Origin: Siphlonurus alternatus
Lineage: Eukaryota > Arthropoda > Insecta > Ephemeroptera > Siphlonuridae
Length of the DNA stretch: 64,000 nucleotides
Assembly: GCA_949825025.1 (NCBI GenBank)
Contig: OX463778.1
Coordinates: 41,625,646-41,689,645, forward strand
Direction: 5' to 3'
Below are positions 1-11,100 of this stretch, one piece after another. Position numbers and translations under genes: made by a program. Below the pieces are notes generated by a model. That model saw only the letters and a program-made list of their open reading frames with translations, was not told the DNA's origin and ran no database searches. Position 1 is the stretch's first letter, and every line of letters starts with the position of its first letter.

Positions 1-591
1 CCACAATAGAGGTTTCAAGTGAGTGTGCCCGCGATGCGCAACTGTTGTCGCTAAGGTCTATCTTGCACTTGGAAATGAAGCAATGCATTTTTTTTTAACT
101 TTTCTCGGTTATAAATCAAGTAAATAATCTAAATCTTGAATTATCTACTGTATTTTTCAGTTTGGACCAAAGTTCCGTAAAGGAATGTTCCCTAAAAAAA
201 TCTTATTCTTAGTGAAAAAATGAATTCACGTTTTTTTTTACATAGGTTTAGATAGGATGGTGGGAACACCGAAAAATCAGCTGACTTGAAGCCTCTATCC
301 ACAATTTGCAGTAGAAAACTCTTGGGAAGAAAATGTTCATGTTTGACTTGGTTCAAAATTAAATTAAAGCTTGAGCTGTTTCCCTCATCAAAGGGTTAGT
401 ACTGTACCGTAGTAGGGGAGGAGGGGTGTGTGCACACAATACTTAGTGGTTCCCTGAGAATATTAGATATTGCTTTAACTACATGCCATTCTTTCATTTT
501 ACACCATTGTATTGTTTAAAAAAAATGTAAAATTGAAATGACTGTAGATTTAAACTTTGATTAATCAATATTTATTAATCTGTTTTCAGTC
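1..591. other. Region upstream of the UQCRQ coding start
   Basis: No coding region is recognised here. A TTTTCAG acceptor ends at 589, two bases before the UQCRQ ATG, so the gene should have a non-coding first exon further upstream. A possible donor (CAA followed by GTGAGT) lies near 18-26, but no matching exon could be confirmed. The rest is AT-rich with short homopolymer runs. Confidence 0.4.
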
Positions 592-838
592 ATGGGACGA
601 CATTTTGGAGAGCTTGCCAAGGTTCGAGGCATCATTTCGTACCGCCTGTCTCCCTTCGAGCAGAGGGCCTTCGCTGGTGCCATCAGCAAGGGAATACCAA
701 ACATTGTCCGTCGCTTCCGTAGCAACATCTTCAGGGTAGCTCCTCGTAAGTGGACACTTAACTCACTGTTACTGAACCAACAAATCATTGTTGCAAGCAA
801 GCTTTGATGATCGCAGTACATATACAGTATACTGTATA

Positions 839-922
<84 letters not shown>

Positions 923-1536
923 CCGCTCTGTAGTGTAGTGGTTAGTGCCCCTGACTCTGCTCCGAGAGGTCCCCGGTTCAATACCCAAACACGGCAGACT
1001 TTACGTGATTTGGGATGGGTGTGACTGATTACTAGATGATGAAGTGGTAAGAGGAAGGCAGCTTACGGATGTCTATACTCCGCTTTGCACTGACACTGCA
1101 GGCTGCACAGATCTGGTAGTAGGAGCCCAGAAGAGTGCAGGAAAGGGTTCTGGGAGCTCGTAAGCCCCAGCATGGTAGCAAGATATAACTCTAACTGGCA
1201 AGGCTAAAATATCAGCCTGGCCACACTCGAAAGGATAAAATGGCATCAAGGGTATTAACAATTTGTATTAGTTATTATATATTTTAGAAAACCAGCAGTC
1301 CAGTTAAATTTAGTTGAAGATTTGTTATTGTTTTGATTGGCATTGAATAACATTACTTTTAATTAGATTGTCGAGCAGTTGACTATTAATTTTTATTTAT
1401 TTATTTCTTGTAGTGGCGTACCTGTTTTTAAATATTACATTCCAATAAAATTTTAACGGGAAGAAAAAATCACAAGCAATTCTGTGCATTTCTTCAGTCT
1501 GTACTATCTAGTTTTGGAAAAGCATATTTGCAATGC

Positions 1537-1607
<71 letters not shown>

Positions 1608-2854
1608 ATAGGTAAGTAAGTAAGTAAATAAATAATATAGCAAGAGCAGGTGCTGGTACCTGTAAAGAGGATTTTTTTTTAGCACCATTTTTTTAACTTT
1701 TTACTGCATAACAGATTATTATTTCTTCATTTTCTCAACTCAAACTCTGTAATAATTACCGGAAATCAGAGGCTAAACCCACATGACGTCACTGCAACAC
1801 ATATTGCAAACTTTACAGGAGCCTGCCACACCATAGTATTGTGTTGCATCAGCAGCGTGTCAGAGACAAAAAAAAAAATAAGACAAAGACAAAAATTAAA
1901 TATGAAACATGGAGGGCAATCTTACATTTATATTGTTTCCGTATCATCTGCTAGTTTATTCAGAATATACAAATTACATTTTTGTGTTGTTTAATAATTA
2001 CTGAACTTACTGTATACCTGGCAACAAAGATAATTTTTCTTTTTTTTTTTTTTCTTTCTTTCAATGCTTTAAAGCGTACGGTTTGACAAAACAGTAAAGG
2101 AAGGGATTTAGAGCCGACGGTTTGACAACAGGAGGGGAAGAGAGAGGAGGTAAACATCTGGGTGTTATCCTGTAGTCAACCCAACAATCTCGTGGAGCTG
2201 CCCTATTAATGCAGTGTTAATTTCAAGTTGAGCTCTCGTGTCAAATAACTTCTTTCATTAGTAGAGACTAATTACTGATAATTCCATTTCTAGTTCACCT
2301 TTTCCTTCAGTCCCTGGGGATAAAAATAGGTCAAAGGCAAGCTATCTACTGCTGGTTACATATTATTTATTGTGGTGGAACCAAGGTGTACAGAACCAGA
2401 TTGTGGAATAATTTTAACTGGACATGACTGCTAGAAAGTTAAATGTAGCAATGCTTTATTGTCTTCTATCGTGCAGTCTAGTATAAACATATGGACAGTC
2501 ATTTAACAATAAGCTCTGTTGTCATATATCACTATCTTTTTTCCATATAGCCTTTAGAAAATTTTGTGCCGCTGCTGGTACAACATAATATATGTACACT
2601 CCTAAAATAACTGAAACTCTTTACTTATTTACATACAATAGCAGAGTAGGGCAGCGCCTCCCTACACTCATCTTAAGTCCTATTTTATGGGCATTGTTTA
2701 CTGAATTTAATGTGTGTGTTTAAAATATATGCAAGTTAGTCAAATTGCTTCTGTTTCAGCTCTGCTCCTGGGGTGGCTGATATACGACCAGACAGAAAAG
2801 TCCCATCACCATATGATGCGCAAGAATCCCAAGGATTATGAGAATGACCAATAA
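592..2854 (+). CDS. UQCRQ: Cytochrome b-c1 complex subunit 8 (ubiquinone-binding protein QP-C)
   Basis: This is a small subunit of respiratory complex III, which carries electrons from ubiquinol to cytochrome c in the mitochondrial inner membrane. The coding exons are 592-745 and 2760-2854. They join as C|CT after residue 51 and encode 82 aa, the usual family length. The N-terminus (MGRHFGELAKVRGIISY, then LSPFEQRAFAG and KGIPN) is the family signature on the matrix side. A single hydrophobic stretch (LLLGWLIYD, about residues 53-61) is the membrane helix, followed by a polar tail ending RKNPKDYENDQ. The ATG is chosen because an acceptor ends at 589 and homology begins at this Met. The 2 kb intron carries a (TG/TA)n tract, a tRNA-like SINE and an (AAAT)n tract. 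Identification rests on recognised family sequence. Confidence 0.95.
839..920. repeat. (TG)n/(TA)n microsatellite
   Basis: A short TG run grades into about 68 bp of uninterrupted TA dinucleotides in the UQCRQ intron, immediately before the SINE head. Confidence 0.95.
921..1262 (+). mobile_element. tRNA-derived SINE
   Basis: The head carries a pol III box A-like sequence (TAGTGTAGTGG, 931-941) and an exact box B (GGTTCAATACC, 975-985) at tRNA spacing. It is not an intact tRNA: only about four acceptor base pairs (GCCG/CGGC) can form and the anticodon stem does not pair. A non-tRNA body of about 260 bp follows and fades near 1262 without a clear poly(A) tail. Start and end are approximate. Confidence 0.7.
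1539..1612. repeat. (AAAT)n microsatellite
   Basis: About 18 copies of the tetranucleotide AAAT, followed by a short TAAG-type variant run, in the UQCRQ intron. It could be the old tail of a retroelement. Confidence 0.95.
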
Positions 2855-2855
2855 A
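2850..2855 (+). promoter_or_regulatory. Candidate poly(A) signal overlapping the UQCRQ stop codon
   Basis: The sequence CAATAAAT contains both the TAA stop (2852-2854) and a canonical AATAAA hexamer. No other perfect AATAAA was seen in the next 150 bases, which hold an A-rich stretch at 2889-2905. If used, the 3' UTR would be only tens of bases long. It may be coincidence. Confidence 0.3.
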
Positions 2856-3363
2856 TTGTGTCAATGTTAGTTCTGTGTATATTGTACCTATCCTAAAATT
2901 AAAAAAAAAATAATAATTAATTAATTCCAAAGTTAAAAGTTCATTTTTTGTTCTTTTTAAATCCCTTTTTACATTTGTGTGAATAACATTTAACATACAT
3001 CAATCTATCATTTATTTATCTTATTAATTCAATTGATTGCTGTTAATTAATTAATTCACTGATAAAGTATATATGGAATGCTTTCATATAATTACGTATA
3101 TAATATACTGTTATTGGATCATCAGGTGTAATATTGTTTCTCAGTTTTAAACAATTAATTAGTATTAACAACTGATCTTGGTTACATCCAGATCAGTCAC
3201 AAGTAAATTTTTTTTCTCTCAAAAAGGAGTCAAATAATTAATATTAAGTTTAAACATTCAAAAACGTTTTATAGTTTTATTGCCTATTATGGTTTAAATT
3301 AATTCAAGAGGCGGGGTGTTCTCGTACCAGCGTAGCGTGTTTATTAGGAGTGAAGAGAATTAA

Positions 3364-3710
3364 GGGTAAGGTAACGCCACCAATGTTAAAAAAAATCCCT
3401 CTCACAAAAATTCTGAAAAAAATTTAAAATGTTCTCCTCTACACCCCCTATCAGTACCTAAAATATCAGGTATACAAATACGATCTAGTTTTTGAGTTAT
3501 GAATTTTTAAAGTTGACTACTTTAACATGGAGAAATGGAAATCCCATGTTAAATTAGTCAACTTTAAAAATTCGTAACTCAAAAACTAGATCGTATTTGT
3601 ATACCTGATATTTTAGCTACTGATAGGGGGTGTAGAGGAGAACATTTTAAATTTTTTTCAGAATTTTTGTGTGAGGGATTTTTTTTAACATTGGTGGCGT
3701 TACCTTACCC
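3364..3710. mobile_element. piggyBac-like MITE, copy 1 (near-perfect palindrome)
   Basis: The 347 bp element is almost entirely one inverted repeat. Each end starts GGGTAAGGTAACGCCACC and the arms meet near 3535. It is flanked by TTAA at 3360-3363 and 3711-3714, the target-site duplication of the piggyBac superfamily. It has no coding capacity. Two more copies lie at 15519-15875 and 62358-62705. Confidence 0.85.
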
Positions 3711-4030
3711 TTAAGGGATTGTGGGCAAATTTATGTTACTAAATTAAAAGGTTTCAGACTTGATTTTGTTATATCCCCTCTCCATGATGATATTGTGACC
3801 TTTAATTAGGAGTAAACTAATATATAAGCATTAAGAGCTGTTCAGATATAAATAAGATATAAAGTTGTTATCTACATAATGAAAACAAAGTAAGAAACGA
3901 CTGACTTTAGTGGAAAGTGAATATATTTATTAATCACAGTCTGGTATGCCCCCCATGGCCACCATGACATTTCCCTGAACATCCCAAAGCCCTGTCCACC
4001 TCATGTGTATTTATATATATTAAGACATGT

Positions 4031-4348
4031 AATGGAGTACTGTCCTCCATTTTTTTATTGCAGAAATGGATAGAGGGTGCAAAGTTATGCTACCCTGATT
4101 TTTTTCCGATTTTTTAGAGCCCGGAAACTATTTTTAAAAAATTATTGAAAGTTCTTTTTGTGACGTCACGAGACGCCGCTCCTTAAGAAAAATATAGGAC
4201 TTGACGCCGCGTGACGTCACAAATAGGACTTTCAATAATTTTTTAAAAATACTTCCCGGGCTCTAAAAAATCGGAAAAAAATCAGGGTAGCATAACTTTT
4301 CACCCTCTAGCCATTTCTGCAATAAAAAAATTGAGGACAATACTCCAT
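4031..4348. mobile_element. Palindromic TA-type MITE, family B copy 1
   Basis: The arms begin AATGGAGTACTGTCCTCC on the left and end GGACAATACTCCATT on the right, and pair through most of the 318 bp. The centre has CRE-like TGACGTCA sites in both arms. The arm core (ATTGCAGAAATGGATAGAGG) recurs at 4388-4776 and 44129-44781, so these are one family. A TA precedes the left end, but the right TA is not preserved here. Confidence 0.75.
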
Positions 4349-4387
4349 TTTTTTTAAATAAAAAACAGTTTTATTATATTAATTCAC

Positions 4388-4776
4388 AATGGATCGAGTA
4401 TCGACCTCAAAATTTTTTTATTGCAGAAATGGATAGAATTAAGGTGCAAATATAAAGTTATTATGCTCCTCTTGATTTGTTTAGATTTTTTAGAGGCCGG
4501 CCGGGAGATTATATGATGCTTACATTGCACAGTTTTGGCGAGGTCAGTTTTGTAGACCATGCTCCTTTTTCGGCTATATCCTTTAATTTATTAAGGAGAA
4601 TTAAGCGTCACTTAATTGCCGCCTGATGATAATCGTCTTTCAATAATTTTTTAAAAAATTTTCCCGGTATCAAAAAAATCTGAAAAAAATCAGAGTAGCA
4701 TATTATATAACTTTGCATCGGCGCCTCATCTATATCTATTTTTGCAATAAAAAATTTGGAGATCGATATACTCCAT
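4388..4776. mobile_element. Palindromic TA-type MITE, family B copy 2 (diverged)
   Basis: This is a second family copy about 40 bp after the first. It shares TTATTGCAGAAATGGATAGA, the TTTTTTAGAG motif and the CAATAATTTTTTAAAA core. The arms are more diverged and the centre differs. The right end is ACTCCAT followed by TA. Confidence 0.65.
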
Positions 4777-4859
4777 TATATTAATATATAGAATATATAT
4801 TCTTGCATGGCGCATGCGTTCATAATTTTTGGAACAATTAATTGTGTATAATATATGTA

Positions 4860-4860
<1 letters not shown>

Positions 4861-4934
<74 letters not shown>

Positions 4935-5111
4935 ATTAAGAACGTATCAAATATAATATTATAATTAAATATTAAAAATTCATGTATAGAATTATTATTA
5001 CTTTTAACAAATAAAAATTAACAACTAGCTATATTTATGCTATATATTATATAGATTTTCAGTGAACTACTGAACTATAATATATTATAATAATTCATGT
5101 TCTTTGCCGTG

Positions 5112-5162
<51 letters not shown>
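4861..5162. repeat. Two (TA)n tracts with AT-rich spacer
   Basis: Long TA dinucleotide runs at about 4865-4928 and 5115-5162 are separated by AT-rich sequence and followed by TATAATATA-type degenerate repeats to about 5220. Confidence 0.9.
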
Positions 5163-5168
<6 letters not shown>

Positions 5169-5639
5169 TATATTATATATAATATATATTATATTATATA
5201 TAATATAATTATTATTATATAATTATCATGGTTCGAATCTGCAGTTTTTTTTTAACTAATTTGAAAGTTTTTACTTTTTACGCGGAATACAGGATGGCCA
5301 CCATGATGAAAAACTATAATGCAAAGAAATTTTGATTTTTTTTTTAGTTAATTAATAAAGCTGTGATGATAGTTTTAACACACAATATAATTGCTTAATT
5401 TATAAGCTTGGAAGCCTTAATTGTAATTTGTAAAGTTTGTAAATATTAAAAATTATCTCGCGCGATGTTTAAAAAAAAAATAGGGTCACAATTTATTTAG
5501 TGTGTTTCGTATTTGAGGGCTAGAATGAATGAAAATTGTCACACTTGATACCTTAATATTTATTGTAAATAAATATAATTTCTCGTTCTGTAAAAGAGTA
5601 TGTGAATGAGGATATTGTAGGAGAAATTATAATTACATA

Positions 5640-5760
5640 CACTCGACGCAGAAATGCTCTCGCTCGCGCAGCGCCCTTCGTGACGTCACGTTGCAAATGT
5701 CCGATTTCTGTGTTTACTTCCCAGCAAGATTGGAAAATAAACTTACTGTGCCAAACTGGA
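5640..5760 (+). promoter_or_regulatory. Candidate promoter patch with CRE site
   Basis: A CpG-richer patch in AT-rich DNA contains CTCGCTCGCGCAGCGC and a perfect CRE (TGACGTCA, 5681-5688). It lies 2.3 kb upstream of the acceptor that opens the CNOT7 start-codon exon, so it could be the CNOT7 promoter and first non-coding exon. CRE sites also occur in the nearby MITEs, which weakens the inference. Confidence 0.3.
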
Positions 5761-6441
5761 GGACTTGTCTAGGGATTATTGGTTTCTGTAACAACATGTT
5801 TGGTGTGTATACTTTTAATTAATTTGTTTTCTAACTCCATTACATTAAATCCAATGACCCTATATGTTGGTAAAAGTATTGGCTTCATGTCCTACCAAGG
5901 CCTTCCATATAAAATGCTAATATCCAAAAATTAAAAATGACTCTCTCCTTTTGACACCCTTTTAATGTTTCAGATCATATGCACAAAAGTAGAAATCGGT
6001 TTCCCTGGGTAAACTAGGACCTAGAGCATCTGGATTACAATTATTATTATTATATCATATTTTTTAAACCAACTTTCTTCACTTTTATAAGGTAAGAGAC
6101 AAAGTCTGTTACAGCTGTATGTGCATGCCTCATAAAATTGTTGTTGTTGAGGGAGGAATAGTTTTCTTCCTCTTGGAAAATATATTAACTTAGATTTTAC
6201 ATCGTATTTTACATTTACAACAACTCTGAGCTAGTGGCGTAGCCATGCAGGGAAAGAAATTCGGAAGGGGTTGCCTTGATGTTTGTTAAGAAGTACCCTA
6301 GAAGTAGGTGAGAGAATGGTGACACAACCCATGTATTTTGCCTCATACCACGACCGATTGGGGCAGTTACTACCCCCTCCCTCAAGCTTGTCTACCCCAT
6401 ACTGTCAAATGAGCCCAATGTCAAATGCAAAGCATACCGGT

Positions 6442-6697
6442 ATCGTCACTCGTCTGGAATAATGAGCTATCTGCTTACCACAATATTTGTTTATTTATTT
6501 CCACAATATCGTTGCAATAGTGAGATACGGTATGATATCTGCTATTTGGCTATTTCAGGTGAGCACAAAATTGAGCTTTCTATTACACATTTTTTAGATT
6601 TTTACAAATCATAATTGCACTCATCTGAAATTGCAGATATCTCATTGCAACGAAATCATGGTAGGTAGATAGCTCATTATTCCAGACGAGAGACGAT
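6442..6697. mobile_element. Foldback MITE, family C copy 1
   Basis: The inverted ends read ATCGTCACTCGTCTGG on the left and, on the opposite strand, ATCGTCTCTCGTCTGG on the right, continuing AATAATGAGCTATCTRC inside both arms. The total is about 256 bp with no coding capacity. A related copy is at 8554-8759. Confidence 0.7.
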
Positions 6698-8155
6698 TTG
6701 ATACAGTCGTAACTACGTATGCATTTACAAAAACACCGTCTTGTTTCCAACACATCACTGAGTTTATTCAAATTTCTTTTATTACAGACAGAGTGATAGT
6801 CCGAAGACAGTGCCATTTATGATCTGGCAATAGAATCTTGAACTGAAGGTTCTTTGATTCTAAGATATTGTAGATTATTATGAAATGCAGAACTATACAA
6901 TATTACACGAAAACTCATATACTGCACATAATATTAGGTACCCCATCCATACATTTTAATTGCTTCAGCTCAATTGCAATTGATGGCATACCCCATCATC
7001 ACTAACAATCGTTGGCTAAAGGTTCTCTGCATCCCTGAGTCATACTAAGTGAATGCTGGGAATGAATTTTTAGGCTATGGCTATTTGAAAAAAAAAAAAA
7101 AAAAAAAAAACTTCTAATCTGCACTTCTAGGTTGAGTCCATGAAGAATTAGTCAAACTCAAATTAAAAGCCCGTATTATGTATGTAGTCGAGAAGTCTGA
7201 GTCTTGTGACCAGTACCGTGCCATAGTGTTCAATCGGGAGAAAGGAGGGGGGAGTGTCAAAATACGCCTCAGCTTTATTAACTGCCTGTGGAGTATGCAT
7301 ATATAATATACCAGCGCTGTAGTCAGATGGATCTAGCCAGTAAGTAATAGTCTTACTCTTATGCTATTGCTATTCCAGAAATGCAGACATCGCGAGAGTG
7401 GACTTTATTTCCATTTTATGTGCTTTGCACCTACCCGTACTGGTACATATTTGCGGGAACAATTAATGCATCTCATGCAGCTATAAAAAATTTAAATTCT
7501 TCTTGTCTAAAGACTGTTAAGGCCAGACCATTAAACTGCATTAAAGAAAGTGGAATATTTTGAAATGAGATCTTGTGCTTATAATCATACACAGAGTATT
7601 GTATGATAGTCTTGTTGTTGTTTTGTTAAATATGAATTAAAATGAAACCAACTGAACTCTAATACCATAACCAAATTACAAAGATTTTTTTAACTCCATA
7701 TGGCAATTATTTCATAATGTACCCTTAAATTTTTTCTTGGTGTCTGTTTATGTCTTAAAAATCAGAAATGTATATATTTCAAATTACTGTATTTGATACA
7801 GTACAAGAATTGGAAGATTGTGTTTTATTATAATTTTAATTTTTCCTTGTAATAACTATTGTAGTTTAATATTTCTATTTGTAAAATTTATTTGGCTCCT
7901 GTATTATGCAGTATAGCTACCTGTAGGCTAAATTGACAGGCTGATTTCAAAGTTTATCCTGATCTCTTAAAAATATTGTCTAATACTGTACCGTTAAAGC
8001 ATATTCAGTTCATTTCTTGCAAGTGAAACCTTTTCATAAAAAACATAATTACGTATGCTTTTAATTTTACAGGTCAAGCTGTCACTCTTCAAGTATTGTG
8101 GGATTGCGAATGACAAGTTGGCAGTGAGGATCCAAAAATATAGTTGTCATTTGAC

Positions 8156-11100
8156 ATGCCCACTGCCACGGGTAAGCGTGAGTATCTTTATTATTTTCCT
8201 TTAGATTTAGATTTCAAGATAAGTTATTGCATCATTATTGTTCAGTGAAGAAGGCAGCCAGCCCACCATGTAAATAAAGAAAACGTTGCATGTCCATCCG
8301 CGGCAGCTTTCAGCTTTTCTTTATTTACTTGTGCAATTATGGTGAACATTGTGTAGAGCGTATAATCATGTCATATAATACCGATACATCACTACATTAT
8401 TTATAAAATATTTAATATCACTGGTGTACTGTCAAAACAACTTACAAAAATTATCAGCTTTCTTAAAACGGGCTAACTCAAAAGTATCACAGTTTTTCAA
8501 AATAAAGATGGGAAGCACACAAAATCATTATTGGGTACTTTTTACAGCCGCGTATTATCCCTCATTCGGAATAATGAGTATCTGCCTGTCACAATCTTGC
8601 ATGCAGTAATGAGGGTATGCTATTTTATGTGAGTGTAATTAAAAGCTGTAAATAGGTATAACATATAACATAAAGCACTCACCTGAAATAGTAGATAGCT
8701 CATTGTTGCATATAAGAATGTGGTAGGTAGATAGCTCACTTTTCCAGACGAGGGACAATATAACTTAATTTGTGATAGTTTTTAAATTTTGATATTGATG
8801 GAAATGTTGATAATTATTAAAATAAATGTTACTCAAATGAGTTGTATACTGCCATGATAATACTCAACAAATATTTTGCACACTTTCCGTGCTTTTGAAT
8901 GTGTTAATTTTGAGTAATCTGATAGTTTCTGTTAGTCCGTTTAGACATTAAAAAAAACTGATCAAGGGCACTTTTCTTATAAAATTATTTAAGAAACCTT
9001 TAAAGAGCTAATTTGCTTTTAAATCGATGTGACATCAGTGTGAAATTTTAACAAAGATTTTATTCTTGATCCACTTGAAGAATTCAGTGTCTCTCTGGTC
9101 AGTGATCACTGTGTTTGCACTGCTGAATGTATTGCACATGATTGCAGGCAGCAGCAACTCTCATAGTGGCCATCAAAACATTCCGAGCAATGAGGAGTGC
9201 GGTATTCGAGATGTTTGGGCACACAATCTCCATGATGAGTTCAAGACCATACGGAAAGTCGTGCAAAAATACCACTGTGTTGCGATGGTGAGTACACTAT
9301 GTTTTTTTTAAGAAGTAGATTATTTTCTCTGTAAAATTGAATAGCACATAAGTAGGCTACTCTGATGTTTTTCATATTGTTCTGATTCAAATAACTATGC
9401 TTAAACATGTAATTAAAAATAAAAATGTTAGATATTCATATATTCATAATAATAATAAATTTAATGTGATTAAATAAAAAAAAATCATTAGAAAGTATAT
9501 TAACAGTGATATCATAATTCATTTTTGAAAAATAGTTCACCAGTTCATTGTTGTAACTACACTAGGGAATGTTCAAATGCTGCTGCTTGAATATAAAACT
9601 TAAAGGTGTACCAAAGTGAATACTTTTTTTTTCATATTCGAGTACTTAAGAATTATTCTGGTATTCCTTTGGCTCAATATTTTCATGTGATGCCTAGTTA
9701 TTTTATAATTAATCATTTAGTTTGAAAAGTGATTCCAAAAGTCGTTTGTCGATTCAAGCCGGGGCTCGACAAGAATAGGCGGAAGGAGGTTCCTCCAATT
9801 CACTGGAAATTCTTGTCGTGTCAGCGGTTGCTGAGGCCATGCATCGTCTTGAATGAACTACATAATGAAATTTGGAGTCAATTTTCAAACTAAATAATTA
9901 TTGTAAAATAACTAAGCATCATACGAAAATATTGAGCCACAGGGATACCAGAATAATTCTAACTACCCGAATATATTGTTACTTCTGTGAAAGTAAAGTG
10001 CGCACAACAAAAATTAACCCAAAATTTTCGGGTTACTTTTTTCTAAAAATAGTTTGAATGGTCCTCCATATGTGCCATTTGGTACCAAAATCCAAAAAAT
10101 TCTATCCCTCATAGGTTTCCTCTAAAAAATTCCAAAGTCAGAGTGAACGCATTGCTTAACATGGGGCCTTACCTAAAAAAGATCCTCCTCCAAAAATGCT
10201 ACGTTAGGTGGTATGAATAAACTATAGAGATGTTTTATGACTCGAACTTTAACCAAAAAATGTTTAAAATAATTTTGTGTTCGAACTCATTTTCCCGTTA
10301 GGAAATCTTGAAGATCTTCCATTTTAATTCTCATAAGAGATTTTCTTTTATGGTGATGTTTCCTTGTAAAGAGAAATTGTACACAAAAATTAGTAAAATT
10401 GTAGCGTGTAATACTGGCTTTATACTTAAAAATAACATCATCTGTGACTATGAATTCTGGTTATTCAGTCGAAGAACAATGTTGTTGACATGTTTGATGT
10501 TGCAGGACACGGAGTTCCCGGGGGTGGTGGCGAGGCCGATTGGTGAGTTCCGCAGTTCGGCAGACTACCAATACCAGCTGCTGCGATGTAACGTGGACCT
10601 GCTCCGCATCATCCAGCTGGGCCTCACCTTCCTGGACGAGGCTGGCAAGACACCGTCTGGCTACTCGACCTGGCAGTTCAACTTTAAATTCAACCTCTCG
10701 TAAGATCTTGGCCTACCTCCTGCTGGCTCAAAGAAAAGTGTGCTAGTATTATATTTTACCACACTGCATTTAAGAATATCTTTTTATATAATGCAATTTA
10801 TTATTTTTTTTTCCACATTTTATCAATTTATTTAATTATCAAACTACTCTATTCGTAATAAAATACCTAAATGTTTCCATATTAATAAAATTTGTGTGCT
10901 ATATTTATTATTGAAACAGTATACTAAATTTAAAATTAACCAATTGTAGGGGGCAACAGGGGCCACCATATCTCTTAAAGTGTTGAAAAATGTGATAGGA
11001 TGTAAACAAACAATAACCAAGGTTAATAATTTAGAAAATGTATAAACTACATGTATAAATATGATCATACATTGAAAATGAAGAGCAATTTGGAAATGGC

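Larger units (their letters stand above)
2855..8072. other. Intergenic region between UQCRQ and the first CNOT7 exon recognised
   Basis: No gene is recognised. The stretch holds the separately listed foldback MITEs and (TA)n tracts, and the CRE-bearing patch near 5640-5760. The open frames at 6583-6816 (minus) and 7381-7563 show no family resemblance. A splice acceptor at about 8071-8072 (TTAATTTTACAG) opens the CNOT7 exon that carries the start codon. Confidence 0.6.

Noticed and set aside
921..995. A functional tRNA gene
   Set aside because: Box A-like and box B sequences are present, but the acceptor stem pairs for only about four bases and the anticodon stem does not form. It is a SINE head.
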